A stretch of DNA of 64,000 nucleotides from Solirubrobacteraceae bacterium. Its GTDB lineage: Bacteria; Actinomycetota; Thermoleophilia; Solirubrobacterales; Solirubrobacteraceae. The notes below the pieces were generated by a model. The model was not told the DNA's origin and made no database searches. It saw only the letters and a program-made list of their open reading frames with translations. The position numbers and the translations under genes were made by a program. Positions 37,137-46,317 of this stretch are shown piece after piece. Each line of letters opens with the position of its first letter. Position 1 is the stretch's first letter. The stretch lies in the NCBI GenBank assembly GCA_017744415.1, contig JAGIBJ010000128.1, positions 1 through 64,000 on the forward strand, written 5' to 3'.

Positions 37137-37299
37137 GCGGACTTGAGCGCCCTCGGGCGCCTCGGTCCGAACCATCCGAATCCCATACTGGTACCACCAA
37201 TTGGCGTCCAGGTCGCTTCAGGGTGCTCGGGAGCGACGTCGATGCAGGGGCCAGTTGGGAGCCACGGAGGCTCCTGCCGAATCTTTCAGGACCTCCATC

Positions 37300-37947
37300 G
37301 TGTCGATCCTTCCCCGCCCCCTCGTCGCTGTCGTCGCGACGGGCCTCTCACTCGGCCTCTCGTTCGGCCTCGCCGCCGGCCCCGCCACCGCCGCCGCCTC
37401 GAAGCAGGCCGCCAAGGCGAAGCCGACCACCAAGGCCAAGAGCAAGGCGAAGGCCAAGAGCAAGGCCAAGCCGAAGAAGAAGGTCACCGTGAAGGCGCCC
37501 GCCAAGCCCGACCTCACCGTGAAGGCCATCCACGTCGACGTGTCCGACTCGGGCACGCTGCTCGTGAGCGCGAACCTCCTGAACGTGGGCCGCGGCTTCG
37601 CGGCCCCGAGCAACGTCGTCATCGCGCTGTCGGACGACAACACCTGGAACGACGGCGACGAGCTCCTCGACGAGCTGCCGTTCGATCGAATCGGCTCCGG
37701 CGTCACCCGCCGCATCGATGCCGAGGTCGACGTGCCGTTCGACGTCGACACCTCCCAAGACCTCCGCGTGCTCGTATGCGCCGACGCAGACGCCGTGATC
37801 ACCGAGAAGAGCGAGAGCAACAACTGCGTGTCGCAGGCGATCACCCTCGGCGACATCGACCCGGTCGACGAAGCCGGCGCCGATGACGAGTCGGCCGACC
37901 AGGGCTCCGGCTCGGGCGGCGATGAACCGGCCGACGAGGACGCCTAA
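37300..37947 (+). CDS. Secreted CARDB-domain protein
   Basis: The 215-residue protein starts with GTG, chosen because it opens a signal peptide (VVATGLSLGLSFGLAAGPAT, AxA site near residue 30). A Lys/Ala-rich segment (about 31-65; KAKSKAKAKSKAKPKKK) precedes a CARDB-type beta-sandwich (PDLTVKAIHVDVSDSGTLLV, VLVCADADAVI, ESNNC), a domain found in cell-surface adhesion proteins. The C-terminus is an acidic Asp/Gly/Ser tail. The basic and acidic stretches could bind wall polymers. No anchor motif is present. Confidence 0.8.
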   Translation: MSILPRPLVAVVATGLSLGLSFGLAAGPATAAASKQAAKAKPTTKAKSKAKAKSKAKPKKKVTVKAPAKPDLTVKAIHVDVSDSGTLLVSANLLNVGRGFAAPSNVVIALSDDNTWNDGDELLDELPFDRIGSGVTRRIDAEVDVPFDVDTSQDLRVLVCADADAVITEKSESNNCVSQAITLGDIDPVDEAGADDESADQGSGSGGDEPADEDA

Positions 37948-38003
37948 ACCTTCGGCCCTCCCCAGGGGCGCCGGGGCGGACGCCGCAGCGGCGCTCGCCC
38001 CAC

Positions 38004-38771
38004 CTACTCGGCGGCGTCGATGGCGACCGCCGACCAGCGATCGACGGTGCCGTCGTCCCCGAGCACGGGGGCGATGCGCACCTCGCAGCGCCGCGCGGCG
38101 CCACTGATCCCAGTGATCCGGAACTCGCCGGTGAGCGGAGACGCCGTGGCCTTGGCCGTCGCCCAGGCCGCCTCAAACGCACCGCGATCGTCGGGGTGCA
38201 CGACGGCCGCCCACTGGGGCCGGCCGTCGACGATCGGCACGGCGCCGACCTCGTCGAGCCAGCGCTGGTTGACGAAGTCGCACTCGCCGTCGCGGTCGAT
38301 CGACCATGCGAGCACCGGCAGCGCGACCATCAGATCGTTGGAGCGGCGCTCGCCCTCGCGCAGCGCCAGCTCAACCTGCAGGCGCTCGGTGGTGTCGTCG
38401 GCTTCGACGAGGAAGAACTCGACGCGGCCGTCGTCGCCGGTGATCGGTGAAACCGTCGCCTCCGCGTACCGCACCTGACCCTGCGTCGTGGTGATCACGT
38501 CGTCGTAACCGCACGGCTCGGCGGCGCGGGCGACCTCACCGAGGCGCTGGTTCCACGTCTGGTGCCACGTGGAATCCGCGCCGAAGTAGGGCGTATCGGC
38601 GATGTGGCGGCCGAGGAACTCCTCGCGCCCGAAGCCACGCGCCTCCGGGGCGTCGTTGACCTCACGCACGATCCCGTCGGGATCGAGCACCGCCATGAAG
38701 ACGGGCCGCTGTCGGAAGACGCGCCAGGCCAGTGGGCCGGGGTCGGGAGTCGTGATGGTGCTGTCGGACAC
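38004..38771 (-). CDS. Two-PAS-domain protein without output domain
   Basis: The 255-residue protein holds two PAS folds: residues about 10-120 (VFMAVLDPDGIVREVND, then GRHIADTP) and about 140-250 (LPVLAWSIDRDGECDFVNQR and WAAVVHPDDRGAFEAAW), joined by a short coiled coil (ERLQVELALREGERRSNDL). No kinase, cyclase or DNA-binding module follows. The GTG at 38771 avoids overlap with the ligD start on the other strand. It may act by pairing with another sensor, or be a truncated sensor. Confidence 0.75.
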   Translation of the reverse strand: MSDSTITTPDPGPLAWRVFRQRPVFMAVLDPDGIVREVNDAPEARGFGREEFLGRHIADTPYFGADSTWHQTWNQRLGEVARAAEPCGYDDVITTTQGQVRYAEATVSPITGDDGRVEFFLVEADDTTERLQVELALREGERRSNDLMVALPVLAWSIDRDGECDFVNQRWLDEVGAVPIVDGRPQWAAVVHPDDRGAFEAAWATAKATASPLTGEFRITGISGAARRCEVRIAPVLGDDGTVDRWSAVAIDAAE

Positions 38772-38913
38772 TCGCGCTGATGGGACGAGGCCGCGCAGCA
38801 CGCGGCCAGGGCGATCGGTCTCCCCCAGCCTAACGCTCCGCTCCGGCGGTCTACGCAGGTGTTCGGGCAGGCGGGTTGCGAATGGGCGCGCGAGTCCCGA
38901 CGATGATGGGCTC

Positions 38914-40869
38914 GTGGCTCCCCCGTCCCCGTCCTCCCGTGCCTCGTCCGGCACGCCCGCACCGATGCTCGCCACACCCGGCGAGCTGCCCGCGGACGAC
39001 GAGGGCTGGGCCTACGAGGTGAAGTGGGACGGCGTGCGCGCGATCGTCGCGGTGACGTCCGAGCGGGTGCAGATCACGAGCCGCGGCGGCCTCGACCTCA
39101 GCCCTGCGTTCCCCGAGCTCACGCCGCTCGCGGCGGCACTCGGCCAGGGCGCCGTGCTCGACGGCGAGATCATCGCGTTCGACGACCACGGCCTGCAGCG
39201 GTTCGATGCGATCCAGAAGCGCCTGCGCACCACGGGCACCGGCGTGATCGCGCGCCTCGCTCAAGAGCGGCCCGCCACGCTCGCGATCTTCGACGTGCTC
39301 GACCTCGCGGGCGAGACGCTCACCGGCCGCCCATGGCATGAGCGCCGCGAGGTGCTGGAGTCGCTGGCGCTCGACGACGAGCACTGGCAGGTGCCGCCGG
39401 CGCATGTCGGCGAGGGCACGGGCGCGGGGCTGCTGGCGGCCACCGAGGCGCAGCAGCTCGAAGGCATCATCGCCAAGCGCATGAGCTCGATCTACCGCCC
39501 GGGCGCACGCTCGCCCGACTGGCTGAAGATCAAGCACCGCCGCCGCCAGGAGGTGGTGATCGGCGGCTGGACGACGGGCACGGGCCGGCGCGCCCGCACG
39601 CTCGGGGCCGTGCAGGTGGGCGTGTACGAGAACTCGGTGCTGCGGCACATCGGCGGCGTGGGCAGCGGGCTCAAGGAGGCCGACCTCACGGAGCTACGCG
39701 AGCGCTTCGCGGAGCTCGAGGCGCAGGCATCGCCCTTCGGCGCGGGCTCGCCACCACGCGGCACCCATTTCGTGCGGCCTGAGCTCGTGTGCGAGGTCGA
39801 GTTCACCGGCTGGAGCGACGACGGCCAGCTGCGGCACCCGGTGTTCCGCGGGCTGCGCGCCGACAAGCCCGCCAGGGAGGTGGTGCGCGAGCCCGAGCCG
39901 CGGCGCCCCGCCGACTCCGCCCCGGGCGGCGTGTCGTTCACCGGCGAGCATGGCGACGCTCCCGAGGCGCTCGTCGATGGCCGCCGCCTGCGCGTCACCA
40001 ACCTCGAGAAGCCGATGTACGGCGAGGCAGCGTTCACCAAGCGGCAGGTGATCGAGTACTACGCGCAGATCGCGCCGGTGCTCCTCCCGCACTTCGCCGG
40101 TCGTGCGACGACGCTGCGGCGCTTCCCGCACGGCGCCGCCGATCCGGCCTCGTTCTACGAGAAGCGCGCGAACGCCCACCGCCCCGACTGGGTGCGCACC
40201 GTGCCAATGCCGATCGGTGACGACGAGATCATCGACTTCGTCGAGGTCGCCGACACCCCGACGCTGGTGTGGCTCGCGAACCTCGCGGCGCTCGAGCTGC
40301 ACCCCTCGCTCTCGCGTGCCGTCGATCCCGACGAGCCGACCGCGCTCGTCTTCGACCTCGATCCCGGGCCGCCCGCGACGGTCGTCGAGTGCTGCCGCGT
40401 CGCCCTGCTCATCCGGGCGCTGCTGACCCAGCTCGACCTCGACATCTGGGCGAAAACTTCCGGTGGCAAGGGCCTTCAGGTCTACGCTCCGATCAACGTG
40501 CCCGTGACCTACGACGACACCAAGGCGTTCGCGCACGCCGTCGCCGCGCTCCTCGAAGACCGCGAGCCCGGCCTCGTCACGAGCCGCATGGCGAAGCGCC
40601 TGCGCCCCGGCAAGGTGTTCGTCGACTGGGGGCAGAACGATCGCCACAAGACCACCGTCGGCGTGTATTCGCTGCGCGCGCAGCCGCAGCCGACCGTGTC
40701 GACACCGGTGAGCTGGGACGAGGTGGAGGCCTGCGCCGCCGCCGGCGATCCCGCTCAGTTGCGCTTCACCGCCCCGCAGGTGCTGGCGCGCGTCGCCGAG
40801 CTCGGCGATCTCTTCGCCCCCGTCGCCACGCTCCGCCAGTCCCTACCGGCCCTCGGGGGTCCGACCTGA
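38914..40869 (+). CDS. ligD: Bacterial DNA ligase D (LIG-POL type)
   Basis: The 651-residue protein repairs double-strand breaks by end-joining. The N-terminal ligase has the adenylation motif KWDG at about residue 37 and VLDGEIIAF, and the C-terminal half (about 360-651) is an AEP-type polymerase with LVFDLDPGPP (catalytic Asp pair), SGGKGLQVY and RMAKRLRPGKVFVDWGQND. The order LIG-POL matches Bacillus, unlike POL-PE-LIG in Mycobacterium, and the phosphoesterase module is absent. GTG at 38914 is taken as start; an ATG 17 codons later is possible. It shares TGATG with the first ku gene. Confidence 0.95.
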   Translation: MAPPSPSSRASSGTPAPMLATPGELPADDEGWAYEVKWDGVRAIVAVTSERVQITSRGGLDLSPAFPELTPLAAALGQGAVLDGEIIAFDDHGLQRFDAIQKRLRTTGTGVIARLAQERPATLAIFDVLDLAGETLTGRPWHERREVLESLALDDEHWQVPPAHVGEGTGAGLLAATEAQQLEGIIAKRMSSIYRPGARSPDWLKIKHRRRQEVVIGGWTTGTGRRARTLGAVQVGVYENSVLRHIGGVGSGLKEADLTELRERFAELEAQASPFGAGSPPRGTHFVRPELVCEVEFTGWSDDGQLRHPVFRGLRADKPAREVVREPEPRRPADSAPGGVSFTGEHGDAPEALVDGRRLRVTNLEKPMYGEAAFTKRQVIEYYAQIAPVLLPHFAGRATTLRRFPHGAADPASFYEKRANAHRPDWVRTVPMPIGDDEIIDFVEVADTPTLVWLANLAALELHPSLSRAVDPDEPTALVFDLDPGPPATVVECCRVALLIRALLTQLDLDIWAKTSGGKGLQVYAPINVPVTYDDTKAFAHAVAALLEDREPGLVTSRMAKRLRPGKVFVDWGQNDRHKTTVGVYSLRAQPQPTVSTPVSWDEVEACAAAGDPAQLRFTAPQVLARVAELGDLFAPVATLRQSLPALGGPT

Positions 40870-41777
40870 TGGCCGCGCGCTCGATCTGGAACGGCACGGT
40901 GACGTTCGGTGCCGTCGCGATCCCGGTGAAGCTCTTCTCCGCGACCGAGAGCCACACGCTCTCGTTCAAGGAGGTGCGTGCCGAGGACGGAGCACGCGTC
41001 TCGCACAAGCGGATCGGGGCGAGCTCTGGCGAGGAGATTGCCTACAGCGAGATCGAGAAGGGCTTCGACACGGGCAGCGAACTCGTGATCCTCAGCAAGG
41101 AGGAGGTGAGCGCCGCCGACGGCACGCGCCCGAAGGTGATCGAGATCGAGACGTTCGTGAAGGGCGAGGAGATCGACCCCGTCTTCTACGACAAGGCCTA
41201 CCACCTGGGTGCCGGCAAGGGCGGCGACCGCGCCTACCGCGTGCTGCTCGCCGCGCTCGAGCGCAGCGGCCGGGTCGGCATCGGCCGCCTGGTGCTGCGC
41301 AGCCGCGAGCAACTGGTCGCGCTGCGCCCGATCCACGGCGCGCTCGGCCTGCAGACGATGCGGTTCCACGATGAGCTCCGCGCGCCGGACGACCTCGAGA
41401 TGCCCGAGATGAAGAAGGCCCCGGGCGCGAAGGAGGTCGAGATGGCGGGCAAGCTCGTCGAGATGCTCTCGAGCGACTGGGATGCGGATGCGCACCACGA
41501 CACCTACCGCGACGCCGTGCTCGAGCTGATCGAGGCGAAGGCCGGCGGCAAAGACGTGACGATCGCTCCGCCCAAGCCGAAGGCCGACTCCGGCGATGCG
41601 CTCGCCAAGGCACTGGAGGCCAGCCTCGCCGCACTCGACCAGCCGAAGCCCAAGGCCAAGAAGAAGCCGGCCGCCAAGAAGGCTGCCGCGAAGACCTCGG
41701 CGTCGACGGCCACGAAGCCGAAGCGCAGCCCCACCGACAAGCCCGGCCCGCCCGCCGCGAAGAAGAAGGCTTCCTGA
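40869..41777 (+). CDS. ku: Ku DNA end-binding protein 1
   Basis: The 302-residue protein forms the ring that holds DNA ends and recruits LigD. The Ku core (1-205) begins RSIWNGTVTFGAVAIPVKLF and has ETFVKGEEIDPVFYDKAYHL and RIxRLVLRSREQLVAL-like segments. A Lys/Ala-rich tail of about 65 residues (PKAKKKPAAKKAAAKT) follows the core, like the extended tails that aid DNA threading in some actinobacterial Ku proteins. Start and stop bases are shared with its neighbours by TGATG overlaps. Confidence 0.95.
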   Translation: MAARSIWNGTVTFGAVAIPVKLFSATESHTLSFKEVRAEDGARVSHKRIGASSGEEIAYSEIEKGFDTGSELVILSKEEVSAADGTRPKVIEIETFVKGEEIDPVFYDKAYHLGAGKGGDRAYRVLLAALERSGRVGIGRLVLRSREQLVALRPIHGALGLQTMRFHDELRAPDDLEMPEMKKAPGAKEVEMAGKLVEMLSSDWDADAHHDTYRDAVLELIEAKAGGKDVTIAPPKPKADSGDALAKALEASLAALDQPKPKAKKKPAAKKAAAKTSASTATKPKRSPTDKPGPPAAKKKAS

Positions 41778-42643
41778 TGCCCCGCGCCATGTGGACCGGC
41801 TCCCTGAGCTTCGGGCTCGTCAACGTGCCCGTGCAGGTGATCAGCGCCACTCGCGACATGGACGTGCACTTCCACCAGGTGCGTCGCCCGAGCGAGGGCA
41901 GCAAGCCGGAGCGGATCCTCATGAAGCGCGTCGCCGACGACGGCGAGGAGGTGGCCTGGGGCGAGCTCGGCAAGGGCTGGGAGCTCGACGACGGTTCGAT
42001 CCTCGTGCTCAGCCAAGACGACCTCGACGCCGCCGCGCCCGAGAAGACCAAGACCATCGACATCGAGCAGTTCGCGCCGCAGGACTCGATCGATCCGATC
42101 CTCTTCGACCATCCGTACTGGCTCCTCCCCCACGGCGAGGGCGACGGCCCGCTGCGCGCCTACCGGCTCCTCGTGGATGCGCTGAAGGGCCGCGACGAGG
42201 TGGGTATCGGCCGCATCGTGATGCGCGCCCGCGAGCAGCTCGTGGCGCTGCGCGAGCGCGACGGCCTGCTGAGCCTCGAGACGATGCGCTTCGCCGACGA
42301 GGTGCGCGACCCGCAGAACACGGGCGCGATCCCGGGCGGCGAGGCCACTGAGCCCGAGGAGCAGGAGATCGCCGACGCTGTCGCGCTGATCGAGGAGATG
42401 ACCGACGACTTCGACCCGTCGGCCTACGAGGACCGCCACCGCCAGCGGCTACTCGACCTCATCGCGGAGAAGGCGAAGACGGGCAGCGTCGTGATCCCCG
42501 AGCCCGAGGCCGAGCCGGAGCCGCAGAAGGCACCCGCCGATCTCATGGCCGCGCTGCAGGAGTCGCTCAACAAGGCGCGCGGCACGAAGAAGCCGTCGCG
42601 CGCGAAGGCTCCAGCCGCCGACAAGGCGAAGGCCGAGGCCTAA
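41777..42643 (+). CDS. ku: Ku DNA end-binding protein 2
   Basis: This second Ku, 288 residues, begins RAMWTGSLSFGLVNVPVQVI and follows the same core pattern (EQFAPQDSIDPILFDHPYWL, GIGRIVMRAREQLVALRERD). It has diverged clearly from the first copy and has a shorter, more acidic C-terminus. Two Ku genes beside a LigD gene allow a heterodimer or two separate homodimers. It is coupled by a TGATG overlap. Confidence 0.95.
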   Translation: MPRAMWTGSLSFGLVNVPVQVISATRDMDVHFHQVRRPSEGSKPERILMKRVADDGEEVAWGELGKGWELDDGSILVLSQDDLDAAAPEKTKTIDIEQFAPQDSIDPILFDHPYWLLPHGEGDGPLRAYRLLVDALKGRDEVGIGRIVMRAREQLVALRERDGLLSLETMRFADEVRDPQNTGAIPGGEATEPEEQEIADAVALIEEMTDDFDPSAYEDRHRQRLLDLIAEKAKTGSVVIPEPEAEPEPQKAPADLMAALQESLNKARGTKKPSRAKAPAADKAKAEA

Positions 42644-42674
42644 CCCTTCGGCACGCAGTGACGAGCGGGCCGCG

Positions 42675-43967
42675 CTAGCCCGAACCGCCCTCGGGGCGGT
42701 ATTCCTGCCCGCACGGAGCGGGCGGCAGGTCGTACTTGCGGGAGTTGTCCTCCACGTCGTAGTAGCCCTGCAGGAGGCAGCCGACGTCGCGCGACTGGCG
42801 GTCGGCGGTCTTCGCGCGGAACTCGCTCACGCCGCTCCAGGCGTCGTTCGTCTCGTCCATCAGCTGCTTGGCCTGCGCGCTGCGCTGGGCGATCGCGCCG
42901 CTCGGGTTCCACGAGCGCCACGCCTTCATCAGCCCGGCGCCGACGCTGCCGTCCGAGCCCCGGGGCACGCCGATGCCCGAGTAGTAGAGCTTCCACGTGA
43001 AGTTCGAGTACTTCTGCGGGCTGTCGGTGGCAACGAGCGCGGCGCCCACCCACGGCTTGCCGCCGGAGGTGTAGGTGAACTGCAGCAGCTGGCTGGCGGT
43101 GAACGAGGGCAGCACGCCGTCGGCGAGGGTCTGCGTGATCGCGTAGTCGCGCACGTTCGGGTTGAGCTTCGGGAACACGGAGGCGAGGGCGTCGGCCGGC
43201 GGGAGGTAGTCGAACACGGGGCCGTTGAAGCCGGCGGGGGCGTTGGCCGGGGGCATCACGTCGATCGAGAAGCCGAAGAGGAACGACCCCTGGTCGGAGG
43301 AGCCTTCGAGGCTGCCCTGGTTGTCGCTGATCCGCCACTCCGAGCCGCTGGGGACGAGCCCGCTCACGCCGCCCGAGGAGTAGCGCTGCAGCGGCAGCTC
43401 CGGAGCGGCTGCGCCGCCGCCACCTCCGCTCGATGCGGGCGTGAGGGTGTAGCCGCCCTGCACGGTGTTAGCGATCTGGCGCACCATCTGGAGATCGAAC
43501 GGGTCGCTGGTGGGTGAGCGGCCAGCGAACACGGCGAGCGCGCCCTGCTCACCATTGATCAGGATCGTGTTGCGCTCGCCGCCGGCGTCGGTCTCGGCCG
43601 TGAAGACGGTCTCGTCGGCCTCGCGACTCACCTGTTCACCACCGACGGCGCCGAGCAGCGCGTCGCCGTAGTCCGTCGGGCTGGCGGCGGTGGCCGTGCG
43701 CGAGAACGAGAGTGAGCGGTCGCCGTCCTTGCTCCTCAGCACGTAGACCCCGTCGCGCACGGTGAGCGTGTAGCCCGCGGGCGCCTCGATGCTGAAGCCG
43801 CTGTCGTCGTCGTGGAGCACCCCGTCGTCGGCGGCCGCGACCGTGGTGGCCTTCGGGGTGCGTTTGGTGGCGGCGTTCGGATCGTCGCCGCCGCCGCAGC
43901 CGGTGAGCGTCGCCGTGGCGAGGAGGCCGGCGGCGATCCAGCGGCGGAGCGGTACGGGTGCGCTCAT
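42675..43967 (-). CDS. Exported lipoprotein of unknown function
   Basis: The 430-residue protein has a lipoprotein signal: basic start, hydrophobic stretch and lipobox LTGCGGG (Cys23-24 region). A Gly/Ala/Pro linker occurs around 170-185. The rest alternates strands and aromatic turns (SGFSIEAPAGYTLTVRDGVY, YTLTPASSGGGGG) and ends GCLLQGYYDVEDNSRKYDLPPAPCGQEY with two cysteines. I do not recognise the domain. Its start overlaps the stop of the PKD gene by ATGA, so they are co-translated; both act outside the membrane. Confidence 0.8.
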   Translation of the reverse strand: MSAPVPLRRWIAAGLLATATLTGCGGGDDPNAATKRTPKATTVAAADDGVLHDDDSGFSIEAPAGYTLTVRDGVYVLRSKDGDRSLSFSRTATAASPTDYGDALLGAVGGEQVSREADETVFTAETDAGGERNTILINGEQGALAVFAGRSPTSDPFDLQMVRQIANTVQGGYTLTPASSGGGGGAAAPELPLQRYSSGGVSGLVPSGSEWRISDNQGSLEGSSDQGSFLFGFSIDVMPPANAPAGFNGPVFDYLPPADALASVFPKLNPNVRDYAITQTLADGVLPSFTASQLLQFTYTSGGKPWVGAALVATDSPQKYSNFTWKLYYSGIGVPRGSDGSVGAGLMKAWRSWNPSGAIAQRSAQAKQLMDETNDAWSGVSEFRAKTADRQSRDVGCLLQGYYDVEDNSRKYDLPPAPCGQEYRPEGGSG

Positions 43968-45922
43968 CCGTTGTCGCGAACGGTCCTGATCGTGCGCGCG
44001 GTAAGGCTCGGACCGCCCACCTTCACGGTGAGCGACTTCAGCGACTTCGGCGGCGTGCGGTTGAGCTTCAGCGTGCCCGTCGTCTTGCAGCGACTCTTCC
44101 CGTCGACCGTGACCGTCTTGACCTTCAGCTTCGCCGAGCCCTTGTAGGTCTTGCCCTTCGATCGCGTGTTCACCGAGGCGGTCGCCGACTTCGGGCACTT
44201 CTTCGCCTTCTTGCTGCGCCCCAGCACCGCGGCAAGCGTGATCTTCTTGCCGGAGAGCAGCGCCTCGGGCGTGGGCTTCGTCGTCGTGCCCGGGCCGCCA
44301 GCGCCGCCGGGACCGCCCGGGATCGGTGCAGCCGAGATCGTGATGGTGCGCGTGGTCGAGCCGCTGCCGACCTGGTCGACCGCGCTCGTGATGACCGTGT
44401 AGGTGCCCGGGACGGCATAGGTGTGCGAGATCGAGCCGCCGCTACCCGTGGCGCCGTCACCGAAGGTCCAGTAGATCGCCGCGTCGCCCCAGGGGTTGGA
44501 CGGGGCCGCGCTCATCGCGACGGGCTGGCCGACCGTGCCGGTGGCCGGCACCGACGTGGATCCGGCTCCGGTGAGCGCGGGCGGGGCGCCGTCGAACCCG
44601 GCGGCTTTGATCCGGTACGAGGACGCGCCCGGGTAGTTCCAGACCGCGATGCCGTTGCCGGCGCCGTCGAATGCGAGGCGGGCCTGACGGCCGTCGGCCT
44701 CGCCGAGCGAGAGATCCGCTGGCGTGCCGAACACTCCTCCGACGGACCGCGTCGAGACGAACACTCGCCCGGGCGTACCGGGAATGTCGGAGTTCACCCG
44801 CACCCAGGCGATGTGAGCATTTCCGGCGGCGTCGTAGGCGAGATCGGTCGGCATGCCGGCAGACCCGTCCGGCGAGACGGCCTGGATCTGCCACGACGAT
44901 CCGTTCCAAGCCGCCGCGATCACATGTCGCCCGTCGTCGTTGCGGGTCCACGTCACGGTCGCGTTGCCCGACGCGTCCGACGCGACGAACAGGTTCGTGG
45001 CCCGCGTCGCTGTCGCCGTCCGGCCTAGATCGACCGGGGCGGCAGAGAAGGCCGGTCCGTCGACGACGGCCTTCACCCAGGCGGTGCCGGGATTCTGGCT
45101 GTTGTCGCCGACATTCGCCCAGGCGGCCACGAACTGGCCGTTCGGGAGCGCCGCCACCCGCACGTTCTCTGCGCTTTCGCTCCCGGCCAGGTTGGCGGCC
45201 GTGCTCCACTCGCCCGTATCGCGCACGAATGCCCGCTGGACGCGATCCACACCACTGACGAGGGCCGTCCACACCGCGAACGCCCGCCCGTTGGGAGCGA
45301 CGGCGATTTGCGAGCCGTCGATGGACGGCGTCGCGGGGGTGTCCTCGATCTCGAACGGGGCGTCCCAGCCGCTGCTCAGCGTCGGCCGTTTGCTCATCCA
45401 CACGTGCGCCGGGCCGCTCTTGTAGCCCGTGATCCAGACCGCGTGGACCGTACCGTCGGGCGCCACCGCGAGATCGGTGTCGCGGATGCCGGTGAACGAA
45501 GTGGAATCGTCGACGTACCGTGGCTCCGACCACGCGCCGGTCGCCGCATCACGCACCGCCGACTGCACGCGCGCCTTCGCGTCGGTCAGTTTGCGCTCCC
45601 AGAGCGCGGTGACGTTGCCGGCCGCATCAACGGCCACGGTCGCGTCTTCCGCGAACGTGCCGGCCTCGGAAATCGTGACCGGCGTGCTCCACGCGTGCGT
45701 GATGGCCGAACGCGTCGATGCGATCAAGCCGGGGGCGGTCGTGCCGTTGTTCCACACCGCGGTCACGTTGCCGGCCGCGTCGGTGACCACCGCGTTGTCG
45801 TCGAGCGCCTGCGAGCTGCTGCTCGCAACATCGCCCGAGGGCAGCCAGCCGGGGGCCGCTCCAGCGGGTGCGGGCAGCGCCGTCGCCATCAGCAAGACCA
45901 TGGAGACGAGGAAGCGCCGCAT
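43964..45922 (-). CDS. Secreted beta-propeller-like protein with PKD domain
   Basis: The 652-residue protein has a signal peptide (RRFLVSMVLLMATALPAPAGAA, cleaved near 25). Residues 35-445 repeat a beta-propeller-like module marked by DAAGNVTAVW, AAVDAAGNVTALW, VAPDGTVHAVW and VAPNGRAFAVW. A PKD domain follows (YWTFGDGATGSGG, HTYAVPGTYTVI), then a lysine-rich C-terminal part with KxxKxxK strands. Such proteins bind surface polysaccharide or other proteins. The ATG at 45922 opens the signal; GTG at 45931 is possible. It overlaps the lipoprotein gene. Confidence 0.83.
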   Translation of the reverse strand: MRRFLVSMVLLMATALPAPAGAAPGWLPSGDVASSSSQALDDNAVVTDAAGNVTAVWNNGTTAPGLIASTRSAITHAWSTPVTISEAGTFAEDATVAVDAAGNVTALWERKLTDAKARVQSAVRDAATGAWSEPRYVDDSTSFTGIRDTDLAVAPDGTVHAVWITGYKSGPAHVWMSKRPTLSSGWDAPFEIEDTPATPSIDGSQIAVAPNGRAFAVWTALVSGVDRVQRAFVRDTGEWSTAANLAGSESAENVRVAALPNGQFVAAWANVGDNSQNPGTAWVKAVVDGPAFSAAPVDLGRTATATRATNLFVASDASGNATVTWTRNDDGRHVIAAAWNGSSWQIQAVSPDGSAGMPTDLAYDAAGNAHIAWVRVNSDIPGTPGRVFVSTRSVGGVFGTPADLSLGEADGRQARLAFDGAGNGIAVWNYPGASSYRIKAAGFDGAPPALTGAGSTSVPATGTVGQPVAMSAAPSNPWGDAAIYWTFGDGATGSGGSISHTYAVPGTYTVITSAVDQVGSGSTTRTITISAAPIPGGPGGAGGPGTTTKPTPEALLSGKKITLAAVLGRSKKAKKCPKSATASVNTRSKGKTYKGSAKLKVKTVTVDGKSRCKTTGTLKLNRTPPKSLKSLTVKVGGPSLTARTIRTVRDNG

Positions 45923-46006
45923 TCGGCGCACCGTATCGCGTTCCGGTGTAGCGATCCGTGGCTTTCTGGGCGACGCGACGGCCCGTCAGCTGCGAGCATC
46001 GCCGCC

Positions 46007-46255
46007 ATGGGAACCACCGACGATCTCCCGCCGATCCCGCCGTACGCGCCGGCACCCGGGCGCTACCGCCACTACAAGGGCAACGAGTACGAGGTGCTCC
46101 ACACGGCTCGGCACTCCGAGCACCTCGACCAGTTCGTCGTCGTCTACCGCCCGATGCGCGACCCGGACGCGATCTGGGTGCGGCCGCTCGAGATGTTCGT
46201 CGAGGAGATCGACACCGCCGACGGCCGCAGGCGGCGCTTCGCTCCGCTCGGCTGA
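46007..46255 (+). CDS. DUF1653 protein
   Basis: This 82-residue protein is a DUF1653 member, a small beta-barrel-like fold of unknown role: PAPGRYRHYKGNEYEVLHTA, then VVVYRPMRDPDAIWVRPLEM. The arrangement GxYxHYKGxxYxV and VVYRxxxxxxxWVRPLxMF is the family signature. It begins at ATG 46007 and ends 62 nt before an MBL-like protein on the same strand. Confidence 0.9.
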   Translation: MGTTDDLPPIPPYAPAPGRYRHYKGNEYEVLHTARHSEHLDQFVVVYRPMRDPDAIWVRPLEMFVEEIDTADGRRRRFAPLG

Positions 46256-46317
46256 GCGCCCAGCTGCGCCCCGAGCCCGCCGCGCCCGATCACGCGAGCG
46301 ACCGTAGCGTCGAGCGC

